Source: Pithys albifrons albifrons
Taxonomy: Eukaryota > Chordata > Aves > Passeriformes > Thamnophilidae
Reading direction: 5' to 3'
Assembly (NCBI RefSeq): GCF_047495875.1
Contig: NC_092462.1
Location: 40,523,669-40,587,668, forward strand
Length of the DNA: 64,000 nt
The notes beneath the pieces were generated by a model. The model had not been told where the DNA came from and did no database searches. It saw nothing but the letters and a program-made list of their open reading frames with translations. Both the position numbers and the translations under genes were made by a program. Every line of letters begins with the position of its first letter. Position 1 is the stretch's first letter. Of the stretch, positions 38,037 through 50,906 are shown in pieces.

Positions 38037-41000
38037 TCCAGTAAGTAAACACTGAACGCTATTTGGGATATTTGCGTTCCTATCTATTAAAATTGATGTT
38101 AACAGCAAAATTGGAGTACTCCTTCCAATAACAATTTTGAAAGATTTGACCTTCACAGATCAGAATTACAAATTTCCTCATGTCATGATGCTCTTTTTCT
38201 TTTCATTACTGCTTGCAATACTAAGCACTGCGTAAAAAGAATTGTGATTGTGATTTTTGTAGCCTTGGCAAAATCAGGAAAGTGCCTGCTGCTTTTGAAC
38301 TCTGTGTGCTTCCCTTATGTTTGCTTTTTGTCTTCAAAACTGGTTTTGAGTGAAGTGTTCATTCCCGTCTATACCATTCTTTTTCTTATTTGTGTTGCTT
38401 TTTCATTACTTGTATTTATATTTGTAATTGAATTTTTGTTTACATTAATACTTTCGATGTAATAGCAGCCTTCTGCTGACAGTAACAGTCTAGAAATAAC
38501 AATGTGCAAAATTGTTTCCTCAGTGCAAAAAAAAGTTATTTTTGTCCAGTTCTCTCATTACTAACACAAAACATAATAGTAGAAAACCACTGCATGTAGG
38601 CTGGAGAAAATGTCCAAGGAAGTTAAAACTTAAGCTGGTTTTTACAGATGTAATCTATAAAACTTTTATTCCTAGTTCTTTACTTTAAACTCACTACACA
38701 CATTTTGCACTCCCAGACAAGTAAAACCTGACATCTTTTGGCACAGAACTCGCATTTATTATAAATTGTCTTTTCTGGAGCAGGGTGAAGCCAAATAAAT
38801 TTCAAATGTATAGAAACACATATATATTCTAGGACTGTAAGGTGAATTGCCCATGAAACTCAAAGAAGATATAAACATCTATACCATTATACATTTTCAC
38901 TAAAAAATTATTACACTTTTTAAAAAAACAATGCAATCATTTCCATGGGAGGTTTACATTAAAGGTATTCTTAAACTAAAAGGTTCTCACATACCGTGGC
39001 AACGTTTCTTGAGTCTAGCCTAGTGATGGTCAAATCTCTCTTTTCTGGAGGGAACTGAAAAGGAGGAAGGTCTGTTCTTAGAGCTATCAACCTGCTCTTC
39101 TCTTTGTCCTCCATTCTTTGTATTTCTCAGTAGGAATATGTATTTCAAGACAAAAGGAGGTCTTTCTCTTATTCCATACCAGGTTTCAAAGGCAGGCCCT
39201 ATAGACTTCTGATTGCCAAGATACCTGAAGATGTAATAACTATTTTCCTCTTTGCTTTCCTGATCTGAGTACAGGTTTTACTGAACTGTCCAAATCCTCA
39301 AAAGTTTGGGACTAAACTGATTATTTGAATAAAACGGAAGGATTAAAAAAAACACCCCAGACACATACCCTCTAACATAAGGAATTGGTAATATAGTGGA
39401 TATATTTCTAAATTAATTTCTGTTTTTCTAATGGATGAAATTTCTATGACTGTTTTTGTCACTGGACTTCACATTCATTGCTTTTAATCTGATTTGCATT
39501 CTGTAACTTATGGCAAAATGTTGTCCAAGAAACAGATAAATTGCCTCAAAAATTAATTTTTTTCAACTTAGTGAATGAGAAGGACCTCAGCCTCTGTAGT
39601 ATGTCAAACTTATATAGCTGCTAATGTTCTGCTTAGAATAATGGTTGATAATGATCCATGATGATTATAGAGTAAATAAGGACCTTTATAACATCATCTA
39701 AGTAAAGTAACTTACAGAACAAAACTTAAATCAGATTTCAATAATCATTCCAGTTCAGACTGTGAGTAGTGTCTGCACTCTTTTCTCTCAGATAAATTGA
39801 TCTGGCATTTAAATTTCACCAGTATCAAAAATTATTGTCATACTTTTTTTTTTTTCTTTTTATTTTATTGGTGTGCCTATACAAATAAGAGCAGTACTGG
39901 CAAAATTGCAGTCACTGTTTCATTTAACTTCTTAGGAATATAGCCCTTTCTGCAATTTGTCATGTATTTGAATAACTAAAATCTAGTATAATTTGTGAAT
40001 AGCTAATTTGAGAAATTTGTAATATCTTATTGACAGTGCGATTACTTCTGTGCTGTGATAGATTCCCTGCTTTTGCTGTCTCTTCCTTGCATTTATCATA
40101 TGACCACAAATTTTGTGCTGCGGGAACAAAACAGAAACTGAAGCTGAGAAAGAGGGGAAATAAGTAAGTGACATGAAGCACTATAATTAGAAAGCATGCT
40201 TCTTTATTGAAAGTGTTATTAAAAGAAGAAAAAAAGAAAAAGCTTTGCAAAAGCTGTCTTAATGATAAGCAGCATTGCTGAAAGGCTGTTTAACTTCCAG
40301 TTACAAAAATATACTTTACGAATGTGAAGAAACCACTATTCCATTTCTGGTTAAATGTTTGTCAAGATCTCTAATTCCTTCCCCCCCCCAAAAAAAAAAA
40401 AATTGAAGGCTTTGAATCTACTTTTTATGTTCTTGTTTTCAAGACTATTTCTAAAAACCTGATTGTGCTTCTCCAAAATCTTCTATTATCAACATTTCAA
40501 AATCTCTAGAAATGACCCTTTCAGAAGACAACTGTTTTCAAAATTCTTTGTTCTTTTTAGTCCGCAGTAGCTAAAATACCTGCATTAGTGCATCTTTTCT
40601 ACTTGCTAAAAGTGTATATTTATCTGCAGAAAGAAGAGAATTCTTAAGAATATACAGCCAAAGTATTTGAGTAATTACTTATTAGGTGATCCTGTAGTCA
40701 AACTAGTTTGACTACAATGTTTGCTCTTTCTACCTCTTTTGTGCCTGTGCCTACCTAGGACTAAGGAGGTAGAACTCTGTGTTACATCAGAGATAAATCT
40801 GAATGAGAATATCAGTTGTTATTGTTGACTTTATCAAATAATATGGTAATTATTATTGTGTTGTACATTTTCTTGCACTACAGTGTTGGTTTGCTTTAGT
40901 ATTCTAGCGACTTTCCAGCCACATTCAACCTGCAGATGTCCACAGTTTTTTAATTATTATTTTTCATTTGGCTTGCACCTTATACTATTGTATGACAGAT

Positions 41001-44000
41001 AAATGGCATTTTTTTCTACTCACTTTGTAAAACAGACAATCCTGTAATAGCTTTCCATAATAAATAGTTTTTATTCCTACCTTTTTTCTTCTATTGGTGG
41101 ACAGGGATAGGTGGATTGGGACACAACAAAGGAGAAGCTTCCTCTTCTGTATGCAAGAAACTAGTAGTTTTTTAGTTAGTATCTATCCATAGTGTGCATC
41201 TCTTCAGCTCTTCATTTTTTGTCCTACTAAGTTGGTGGGAAATCAGAAGGAAAAAGAGAAACTATATATTAACACAAATTGCATAACATCAAAAGTTGGA
41301 CTTTATTTAGGCTATTTTTGCCAATAACTTTATAGTAATAATTCTGGTTAAATAATTCACCAGAGCCTGTCTCCATTTCCAGCTCTGTCAATGGACTTTG
41401 CATAATGAATTTTTCAGGATTTTATCTCAACTATTTCATCTATAACAGCAGATAATGATGTTCATTTTTGTGCTAAGTAGGAATTGCATAAATTGCTGAA
41501 CGTTATTTTTTAAATGTTTCCATAGATTTAAAATTCAAATTCAAATCTTTATTTCTTTAGCAAATGCAAAGTTTCTCCTTAGCACTCAGAAACTGTACAT
41601 TCATAAATGTTAATTTTGTGGAATCACATTTCTGATTCTTACCTCTTTTAATGCATATGTTTATTTACCTATCATGTGGAACAAGAATAATTCAACTCAT
41701 CTCAAGATTGTTTTATAGCACTCAAAGTTCTCCAGGAGTACTTTTGGAATTTTTATTGCTTTCATTTTAAAGTGTGGGTTTGGGTTTTTGTTTGTTTGGG
41801 TTTTGGTGTATTTTTGGGTTTTGTTGTTTGTGGGGTTTTTTTTGGTTTTTTTTTGTTTTTTCAGATAGCACGCATATTTATTGATGTTAACATTTCCTGA
41901 CATGTCACACAAAGAAAATCTTGTCTGCAGTCAGTTCTTGTGGAAGTCTGTGTAAAACCTGGACACCTGACTTTAGTTTGGGATGCACTTTGATATTTTC
42001 TAATGAGCAAATTGTAATAGCATACAATTAAAGGTGAGCAAATAAGTTGTTTTAAATGAAGCTACTGCTGTGATATCTGAAATTTCTCTTTTTAACTGCT
42101 TTGAACAAAGTAAATATTTTCTGTTCTTCTTCTGTTAAAAAAAATATATTAGTTTTCCTTTGAGTAGTGCAGTGTTCTTCTTTTGAAGTAGAGGTTAAGG
42201 TGCCTGCCTTTTAGGGGTTTTATAACCTGTTTTGTGATGCATTTGAGGTAAATTCTGCCCTTTCTTACTGAAGGAGATAAACCCTAAACTCTTTTGTCTT
42301 TTTTTCAAAATTCTTCCCTCAGAAAGAATCTCTTCCACTTGAGTGGTCAGTGTGGTACTACACACTGGATAGAAGTAAGAACTCCACTGCCTAGGAAGCA
42401 TTGAGTAAAATGAAACCAAAAAGTCAAGGACAACTGTAAAATAACAGCAGGCAAAAAGAGAATGGAATTGAAGGTGTTCTTGTCCATCTGCCTTTTTGCA
42501 GATGTTCTACAAGGTTATCTCTGCTAATACAGAATAGCAGCAATAGCACGTTCTCATGGATAGTAGGTAGCCATGAGCATGTCATGCACAGAAGCTGCAG
42601 ATGAGGCATAAGATATGAATTTAGTTTTATTGGAATGGCTTCCAAAGCAACAATTCAAACACATGTCAGGAATCCTGTAAGTGAAGAGCTGATCATATTT
42701 TCTTGAAAGCACTTACTAAGAGAAAAAATCTTACAGGAGGAATAAACATGGAAATAATAACTGATTTTTGAACTGCAAGAGTTGTGCATTGGTTTTATTT
42801 TTGTCTGGAAAGGAGTTTTTCATTCATCGATAATGAATTCCCTCAAGAACCTTCACTCATACATGAAGATTTTTCAGGTAGCTGCATCAGATTTAATGTA
42901 ATTTGTTTGTTTGTTTGTTTTCAGCTGACCTCACTTTTTCAGACAGCTGATTCTTTTTCTTTACCTCTGTCACCTCTTTCAACATATACTTCCTGGCTGA
43001 TAAACAATGAGTGTTTGAGGCAAGACATGTAATCTAGGTGCATACAGAGGATTGGAAAGCACAGTATAAAAGTTATTCTTTGCTCCACTGATGACTTGGC
43101 GTTATTCCATGTGATACATTTGCAGGCTGAGGTCAGATTCAAACTCATGCACGACTCTAACCTTACCATCCTTGGGACCATAGCCTATGGCATAAGAGTG
43201 AACGGGGTTAATGGCAGTGAAATCAGGTGAATAGATTGCTCATATTTAATCTCTAGTATTTAATGGCCAGGTAGTCTTAACTGCTTTCACAGATGTCACT
43301 TCCATGCCAAAAGCTGTACTGAGCATAATAGCTTATATTTCACAAAAGCATAATGTGTTCACACAAATGTATTTTCCAAAGGGATATCCAGTCTTGTTTC
43401 AAGTACATGAAGAGGCAGAGGATCCATAATTTTTCAGTAATTTGATCCAATGGTCAAATATTTTTTTTTTTAATTTTTTACTTCATGCCATACAACTTTG
43501 AACTGTCTGTAGCTGAATACCTTTGTTAGAATTGTTTTTCTTAAGGCCTGGAAAACTTTGTTATAATCACACAGCCAATATCTTTGTATCAGTATCAACC
43601 AGTATCTTTGAATTTCATTCAATATCTTTTAATTTCATGCAATGAATGGAGTTAGTGGTCATCAGTGTACAGCAACATATCAGCAGTTCCTGGGGAAATC
43701 ATGTCCACTTCTGTCTCACATAAGGGCTCCAACCTTGTGTCTCCAGAAGACATCACCTCTGCATCTCTTCCTCCTTTGCCAGTGAAGTCAGAACAGGACA
43801 GCAGCCAGATCCCAACCTAAAAATTGTTCCCTCAAGAGTATATGAAAATGCTCTTGCAGAAAATAATTTGTTTCTGATCACACTGGCATTGTGGCTAGCT
43901 GTATCTATGCTTTCTGTGCAGGGTTCTCTAAGTAATAAAGACTCTGCATTACCAGGACTTATGTTTCCAAGAAGACAATTTTACCTTAAATAGGTTAAAA

Positions 44001-44222
44001 TGCTCTTTGACATCCAGGCAGTATTTAGTTCTTTATGAAAAAAACCAAACAAGCAAAAACCTCTGTGCTTTTTAATAATCTGAACTTAGCTGTTTAATAT
44101 TTCCTTTCTCTCATTCTCAGGCACTTTTTTTCCATACTTCAATTGCTTTTGTGGGGGTTTTTTTGTTTGTTTTTTTTCCTATTTAACTAGATACAAGATA
44201 CTAGTACTGTTATGCATATAAT
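38037..44222. other. AT-rich stretch with simple repeats, no gene recognised
   Basis: Holds a C9A13 homopolymer junction at 40381-40402, the G/T tract listed separately, and a TTTG run at 42902-42920. No supported gene or transposable element. The hydrophobic open frame at 38244-38462 reflects T-rich sequence. Confidence 0.55.
41772..41861. repeat. G/T-only low-complexity tract
   Basis: About 90 bases almost entirely G and T, with repeated GGGTTTT-like steps. Its complement resembles the A/C tract at 6645-6714. Confidence 0.85.
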
Positions 44223-44235
44223 ATTGCATTGTTAG

Positions 44236-44353
44236 GCAGTTAAATGCCTCCCTGACATCCGATCCCGTCAGATCTCGGAAGCTAAGCAGGGTCAGCTCCG
44301 GATTAGTACTTGGATGGGAGACCTCCTGGGAAATGCCGGGTGCTGTAGGTTCT
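44236..44353 (+). pseudogene. 5S rRNA-derived head of the SINE
   Basis: Matches the vertebrate 5S rRNA over its whole length: GATCTCGGAAGCTAAGCAGG at 44271-44290, TTAGTACTTGGATGGGAGAC at 44303-44322, and GCCGGGTGCTGTAGGTTCT at 44335-44353. The first 35 bases are the most diverged (GCAGTTAAATGCC in place of the usual start). It is not a functional 5S gene: no run of T follows the 3' end, and it continues directly into the SINE body. Confidence 0.92.
44279..44329 (+). promoter_or_regulatory. Internal RNA polymerase III control region (5S type 1)
   Basis: The A-box-like segment AAGCTAAGCAGGG (44279-44291) and C-box-like segment CTTGGATGGGAGACCTCCTGG (44309-44329) of a 5S internal promoter are nearly unchanged. 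One substitution in the C box (CCGCC to CCTCC) is visible against the usual 5S sequence. These boxes bind TFIIIA in 5S genes; in the SINE they would drive transcription from 44236. Whether this copy is transcribed is unknown. Confidence 0.7.
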
Positions 44354-44564
44354 AGTCCTGAGGACTTCACTGGCACGGTCCAAGCTCTCTTGGCCGTGGC
44401 AGATGAACCTCAGGACTTAACAGTGGGGCCAGTTCTGCACACGCTGAGCCTCACCTAAAAATCCACTGCGCAGGCTGGAAGGGCCCATCCATGTGGGGAC
44501 AGCCCTTCCCAAATCTTCGTTCGCGAAGCCGAGCCACACACACACACACACATTACATTGTTAG

Positions 44565-47500
44565 TGTCACAAATTTTATATACTGATTAAGTCTAAGCAT
44601 ATCCTTTTTTTATATATGTTTTTTAAAATTACAGCTTTTTGCTGCAGTTTTATGTACACTGATATGCCTTAGACTGAATCAAAAAAAATACTGCCTTCCA
44701 GGGCCTGAGCACTTACACTTAATATGCATTCTGTATATTCTTTGCTAATAACTTCTAGTTCATTATTTATTTTCATAATTCATTATTTATTTTCTAGTCT
44801 GCTTCAAACATTTTAGTTTAAAAAAAGTTATTGATGAAAAATGCACATGACATTGCCTAGATATAGTAGTTGAATTACAATTTAATCCCACAAAACCTGT
44901 CTAAAAATGTTGTTCTTGATGATGACAACTCTAATTTGACATCTGTCAGTTCTGATTCCATTCCATGCTTATATTGCTCAGTTTTGGGTTTTTTTCATGA
45001 TTTATATTATTATGCACTAGCCCAACAAAGAACTAATTTATATAAATATCTGGCTTCATCAAAAAGACCTGTGATTTTACAAAAAACAAATCAGTTTATA
45101 ATATAATTATTTAATCAGGTATTATCTATAGGAAACCTTCTGCAGGCCATGTCAGAATTTTTTATTATGTCAGTACCATTTATAAAAGACAATTTAGATA
45201 ACAAAGAGATTGGGTGTGATTTGTATGCTTTTAATTTTGTTTTCGTCTGTATTACTTTTAAAAAATCAACATAACTTTAAAGAAAGGAAATAGAATTAAG
45301 ATATTGGAGGTTCATCTGATGTGCTTACTGGTGTTTTTCTCTTTTCTACAGTATGCAGTGCACCATTATTTTTTCCAAAACATACAGTTCAAAAGAAGGT
45401 GAATTGCAATGTTATTTCCATAAAGATATGTACAAAACAAAATTGAAATCCAAACACGTATTTTTGCTAGAAATGCTTAAATCCTTTCAAGCTTTACCTT
45501 CTGACCCACCTCACAAAAAGCGGGCTCAAAGACATCCCTTCACAACCAATATTCAGTTAACAAGTACCACATACAAGAATTTGGCAAGTGGTTTCAGCTA
45601 ATGAGAAAATTGTGATCTGTTTGTGTATATTGTGAATGTAGAAAAATTGGCTCAATTTGCTCAGTAAATTATGCATTGGAGTTTACTCATTCATCACTAA
45701 CAAAATGCTGTCTTCAAATGTTTCATCTATTTGGTGTTCCATATGCAAAGAAAACTGATTTTACAATCTCTGTCATTCCTTTGGCTGTTTTAGAGAAAGA
45801 CTCTTTATTCTCACAACAAAAGGAAGCCTCTCTTCTTCTATCTCACAAATAGAGCAAAATTATTTTAAATATAATATACCCCAATTTTGGGGGAGAAAAA
45901 ATTCCAGCAAAGAATGTCACTACCAGACTAGAAAACAGGAAAGTATTTGGTACTATACAGAAAATACTGATATAAGTATATTGTCTCTTCCCAGTCTTTT
46001 AGCTTGTTTGTTCTCATTTAATAACTCTGAAAATGCAGTAGCTCTAGGGAAAAGATTTTGGAGTGGTTAACATATCTTTACTGTGTAAATTTTCACAACA
46101 TTGTCCTTGAACAATAGCAGAAGAAAGGTAGCAGGGAGAATTAGTAAATAAAGAACTGTCACTGTCATCACAGCCAGCTGAATGCTTGGAGTGGCATGAC
46201 ACAAAAGATGATTTAATTTGCATTCGAAGAGAACTTCCAGGATTCCTGGAACTTCTCCAAAGGGATCAAATGGGACTGGAAAAGTAGTTGATAGGGGCTG
46301 ATACACATTATGTGTGCTGAAGGTTCCTAGTGATTTACTAACATGAGAAAAAAAAGGCAAGTAGAATAAAATAGGGATAAATACACTCATCCTTGGAGCA
46401 GTTTACATATCTAAGTGTGGAGATGGAACTGTTATAGGAGGCTAGTAGGATGGGCAAGAAGTCCAGGAAAACAGTGGTGGCATATTTTGTTCTGTGCATT
46501 CACGAAGTATCCTAGAACATCTTCTTAAAATAGAGAATTTAAAACATTTTCACAAATCTTTGCGTAACTAATGCCTGAGCTGCAGAACTATACTATGTGC
46601 AAATGGAGAAATAATGAATACTGCACAAATGAATGCTGCAATACCAAAAAAAATATGTATTTTCTTGCATTCATTATGTAGATTCCTGTGTTAATTTAAT
46701 GTCAAATTATTTACAAATCAGTGACAATTTTATGTGTATCACAATACAAAGGACATTTATTTCTTTGAAATATACCATATTTCTAACTAAGATGGTGTTT
46801 AAATAAGACAATCAATGCATTAGTGCATATCTTAAGTTTAACTTGCTATAATAAAATATCCAATTCAGTAGTGCATTCAGCTTTTGAATATACCCCTGGT
46901 AACCTGTACACCTACCTGCTTTTCTAAGTCAAGGCAATTATGCCATACAATTTATTTGTTTATATGGCTATTATATTAAAAATAAGAATAAAAAAAAAAA
47001 GAGTGCCCTACCTTGGTGAATGTGGTACCATTATAGGTTTTTTTGCATGTTCAGGTTTGTGGTAGTGGTCCATTAAAATCTTGGCACTATCAGAGAATTA
47101 AAGATTTCACAAGGTATGTAAGCAATTTGAAAATTAAAATTGTCTTCAGTTTTACCTCTTTCCTTCCCATTAACCGTTTAGAAAGATTGTACTTACTGAG
47201 TGCCCTACCAGTTCTTATTTGGACCTCAAAAATAGTAAAATACATTTGCTTTAATAGTCTGACAGTTACTTGAAGTGAGCAGGTCTCAAATTCCATGTGA
47301 CTTGAATAGTGATTTGCATATTAAATAGGCAGAAACAAGTAAGGGATATAAATGGTAGAGAATCAGAGGCAAAACCATTCCTTTCTTGGGTGCAGTGTTA
47401 CTGCTTTATGGAAAAGTTTTGAGCTCTTTACAACAGAACTAAAAAAAAGTTTCAATTTTTAACTTTCATGCATTTATCTTTTTTGCAAGAAGAGAAAAGA

Positions 47501-48309
47501 TTGACTGATAGGTCCATCCTTTTATACATTATTTTTATGTCTGATGGTCAGAGTGAAGCAGTTAGGCTGAAATAAAAAGCAAAAAGATAGCTAGTAATAG
47601 TTTTCAGGAACCAATGTATTATAATAGAACAAGATGCAGTGGTTATGAGATATTGAAGGTAGTAACTGAATGGTTTCATCTGAAATGTCATGAAACTGTA
47701 TTTCCAGTGTCAGAACCTGGAAATTTAGAAGATATTCCCTTGTAAGATGGTTCTGATTCCAAGTCCAAAATTGTCTTAGAGCGTAAATCACACTTGATTG
47801 TGACTAGTGAGAGAAGAGCTTAATATGCCAACTGATCCTCTATCACTGTTAAAGAAAGGACTGTAAAGGACATGCTTATTAGGGCAGCTTCTCCTCTTCC
47901 TTCTGTTACCTATCTAGATATTGTTATGCTAAAGCTTTACTAATACAAGATTTACTTAAGAGATGCTAAAATTAAAGTACAACTAAGATCATGAAAACTA
48001 ATACTGGTATAAGTTTTGTAATATCTGATAAAATTTGATGTATTGTTCATATAAAATTTGTATCAATTTATCCTCTCATTGAATACTTGTGAAATATTAC
48101 TTCTTTGCTAAAAATCTCCAACATTTTATTTTACTATTTTGATATATAATACATTGACTTTATTTTGATGATCATATCATAATAATTTAGTCATAATGTT
48201 CTGCAATTTTTTAATAAAGAGTACTAAGGCAGAAGTTACATGTTGAATAAATGTCTTATTTTGGTTAGCTTTTAAAATCTAAAATATGTGTAGCAATTAA
48301 GTATTTAAG
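44565..48309. other. AT-rich stretch, no supported gene
   Basis: The frame 45353-45601 is preceded by an acceptor-like tract (ttctcttttctacag), but its product is unrecognised and no partner exon is visible, so it is not called. No LTR ends or CR1 motifs were seen. Confidence 0.5.
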
Positions 48310-48443
48310 AGTATCCAGCTGTGGAGATATTCAAAACACAGCTGCACAGAGCCCTGAGCATCCTGCTTTAGCTGATCATACTTTGAGCAAAGATGTTAGT
48401 CTTGGCAATCTTCAGATTTAGCCCTTGCAGTCTCAATGATTCC
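48310..48443 (+). mobile_element. CR1 3' tail, old copy
   Basis: Follows the CR1 3' end in order: GTGGAGATATTCAAAACAC, then GCACAGAGCCCTGAGCATCC, TAGCTGATCATACTTTGAGC, TTAGTCTTGGCAATCTTCAG and TCTCAATGATTCC. Many substitutions indicate an old insertion. About 130 bases remain. Confidence 0.82.
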
Positions 48444-50906
48444 ATTTTAACACTGAAACACTTGTTTGCTTTTACAGATTTAAATTTTGATAACATTTTA
48501 AAATATATTTCAGTTTCCATTATAACAGAATTTTTAAATAAGAAAAAAAAAGCAGTAAAGCATTTTTTCTACTTCCAGAAATCTGATGACAGCAAGACGG
48601 AGGACTATTTTAAAGAAATACTATTGTCCAGATTTTGAACCAAATCAATGAAATCAATGATAATAATTAAAGTTATAGCAATAGCATGGTAGTACAAACA
48701 TAGGCAAAATGCATGCTTAAAATATTCTGACTGAACCAAAGAAGTCTGCTTTTAATAGCTATTTTTGCTTAGAGTGTAATATATTGGTATTACTCTTAGT
48801 TATTACAGATGAAAAGAAATATTTTGGGCATCTGTGATTTTCCCCAGTTTCCTTCAATCATTTAAAATATTTGTTGTTGCTGTAGTTTAGAATTTGTTTC
48901 AGAATAACACTATAAATGCAAATCATATTAACATGTAATATTAAATTACTATTAGTATATATTCACAGAAGAGCAGTGGTCCTGTGCTGTATGATAAAGT
49001 GTGTAACTACAAACAGTTTCAATCAGAGGAAAGCAACTGGGGAAAAGTACATTAGGAGTCTGAATGAAAAAGCTGTTTGCAATCAGTTACAGCTGAGTGG
49101 GACAAAAATTACTTTCTAGAGATCAAAGGAAATTAATGATTGACCAGTGTAACCAGAACATCCCACAGCATGTTGAATATTTAATACCGTGCTACTTCTG
49201 CCCAAAAACAATCTGAGGTTTGGCATATATCCACCAAAATAGCTCATTGTTAATTAATTTGCCATGTCATTTTGCATAAAATTAGTAATTAATACTAGTC
49301 ACTATGCACTGTAGTGAACTTTTTTCAGTTAAAGATTCAATCTCAGTAGTTTCAAAAGCTTGATGAAATGGTAATTTTTTATTATTCTTAAAAAAGAATT
49401 TGCGCATTGAAAAAGTTATTGCAGTCAGAAGGAAGGATATATCAAAGTTTATAGACCAAATATACTTGAGGTTGTTCAAGGTCAATGAATTTTTCCCTCC
49501 ACTTCCTTGAAATTATGAGTAATAGGATATGAATAACTGGTACTCCAGCTGAAATGAACTACAGTGATGTGTAACACCATATTTAGCTGTCTTTTAAACT
49601 GTTGCAGTCTCATTTAACTGGCTCCAAATTGAAACTCTGTTCTCCACCATTTTAGAGGGAACATTCAGCCTGAGGTTTTGCTACTTAATTTGAAGAATTT
49701 CCAGTAATTATTACTCCAAATGCAGAAATAACATGTTCTTAGAAGAAGCACTTAGGGTGACCATTGTAAGCAGAGGCCTTTAGTAATTAAAAAAAAAACC
49801 CCAAATTATTTATTATTTTAAAACTTGGGGTTTGCTTTATGAAAAAAATGTATTGTTATATGGAAGAAGTCTAGTCTGGGTCATTTTCCTAATGTGTCTA
49901 TCCCCTAAACAGAAGTTTATAAGTGCAGTAAAATACAATTTATTCTGAGCAATACCAAACCTCAGGAACTGAAATGCTATAATCAAAAGACCCAGAGAGT
50001 CATTGAAAGCTAACATTACTCTGTGTAAGTCTGCAATAAGCAGGAACAGCCTCATAGCAGAGAAGTCAGAGACTGGCAGATCACTAGTAATTAAATTAAT
50101 AGCACTGATCCCAAGGCCATGTTTCTTCATCTTCCTTTTCTCATACTGGCTTATTTTTCTGTGATACTATTTTCATGTTTCTTGTTCATAATTAGCACTT
50201 GTTAACACTTTTTCTTTGCTCCCCCTCCTCCCCCCCTCCTTTGGTTTATTTTGCTTCTTCAATTCTTTCATATAGTTTTGTTTTCATTCTCCTTCATATG
50301 TGTGGCTTCCCTGTTGGCTTATCTCTCCATTTATTTTTTCTGGTCCTCCTACTACATTCCTCCATTTGCTTTCTTCTTCCTTTCATTTGTTGTGCCACAT
50401 GGCTAACCTCTCCTTGCTTAACTGTATTGATTTTCTGTCAGAAAGGCTCCTCCAGCACGTCTATTAGTGCTTCCTGATTCCATGTGAATCATTTGAGCAG
50501 TGTTAATCAAAGAAATGGTTTTTTATTCTACCAAAAATTCTTGGTCCTTTTTCAACACTGTGTAGTTGGGTTGCTCTAAGCACCTACTTTAGGATTGTAG
50601 ATGCAGTAAAATGTGATGACATAAGCTTAAACAATAACAGTAATTTCATATAAATTTTGAATGTTATACGGTAAGCCTAAATCTCTTAGTTTAATTTAGG
50701 ATGATTTTAGTAACTAGCAATGCACATGAGTATTCATCTGCACTGAATTTAGAGGGATGATGAAATGTAGTATAATGATGTGCTAGTTTTACTGCACTAA
50801 ACGTTACCATGCCAACTTCCAATCTAAACTATTTATTAGAGGTGGAATTGCTTTTCCTTCCAATGTTATCCCTTTAGGACAGACAGTGACATCCAATATG
50901 TTTGAA
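48444..50906. other. AT-rich stretch, nothing recognised
   Basis: No supported features. 50210-50460 is C/T-rich on plus and gives an open hydrophobic frame (50199-50477) that I treat as compositional. Confidence 0.55.

Larger units (their letters stand above)
44223..44564 (+). mobile_element. 5S rRNA-headed SINE-like retroposon with target-site duplication
   Basis: The element proper is 44236-44551 (316 bp). It begins exactly at the first base of a 5S rRNA-like head (44236-44353), followed by a unique body of about 180 bases. It ends with a perfect 5-bp stem hairpin with TTCG loop (44516-44529, CTTCG-TTCG-CGAAG), the short link CCGAGC, and a CA repeat tail (44535-44551). It is flanked by ATTGCATTGTTAG (44223-44235) and ATTACATTGTTAG (44552-44564), a 13-bp duplication with one mismatch. 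A pol III-promoter head, LINE-like 3' hairpin, simple-repeat tail and target duplication define a SINE. 5S-headed SINEs (SINE3 class) are known in other vertebrates. I do not recognise the body or its LINE partner, though the hairpin tail is unlike CR1's terminus. Confidence 0.85.

Noticed and set aside
38244..38462. Membrane-like 72-codon frame
   Set aside because: Purely compositional (T-rich). No initiation context, partner exon or family.
44236..44353. Functional 5S rRNA gene
   Set aside because: The 5' 35 bases are diverged, there is no T-run terminator, it is a lone copy, and it is part of a retroposon with target duplications.
45353..45601. 82-codon frame after an acceptor-like tract
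   Set aside because: No recognisable product, no donor, and no phase-matched neighbour; a frame of this length is expected by chance in 64 kb.
46067..46390. 107-codon minus-strand frame with hydrophobic stretches
   Set aside because: Hydrophobicity follows from T-rich codons. No splice context, no motif, no family resemblance.
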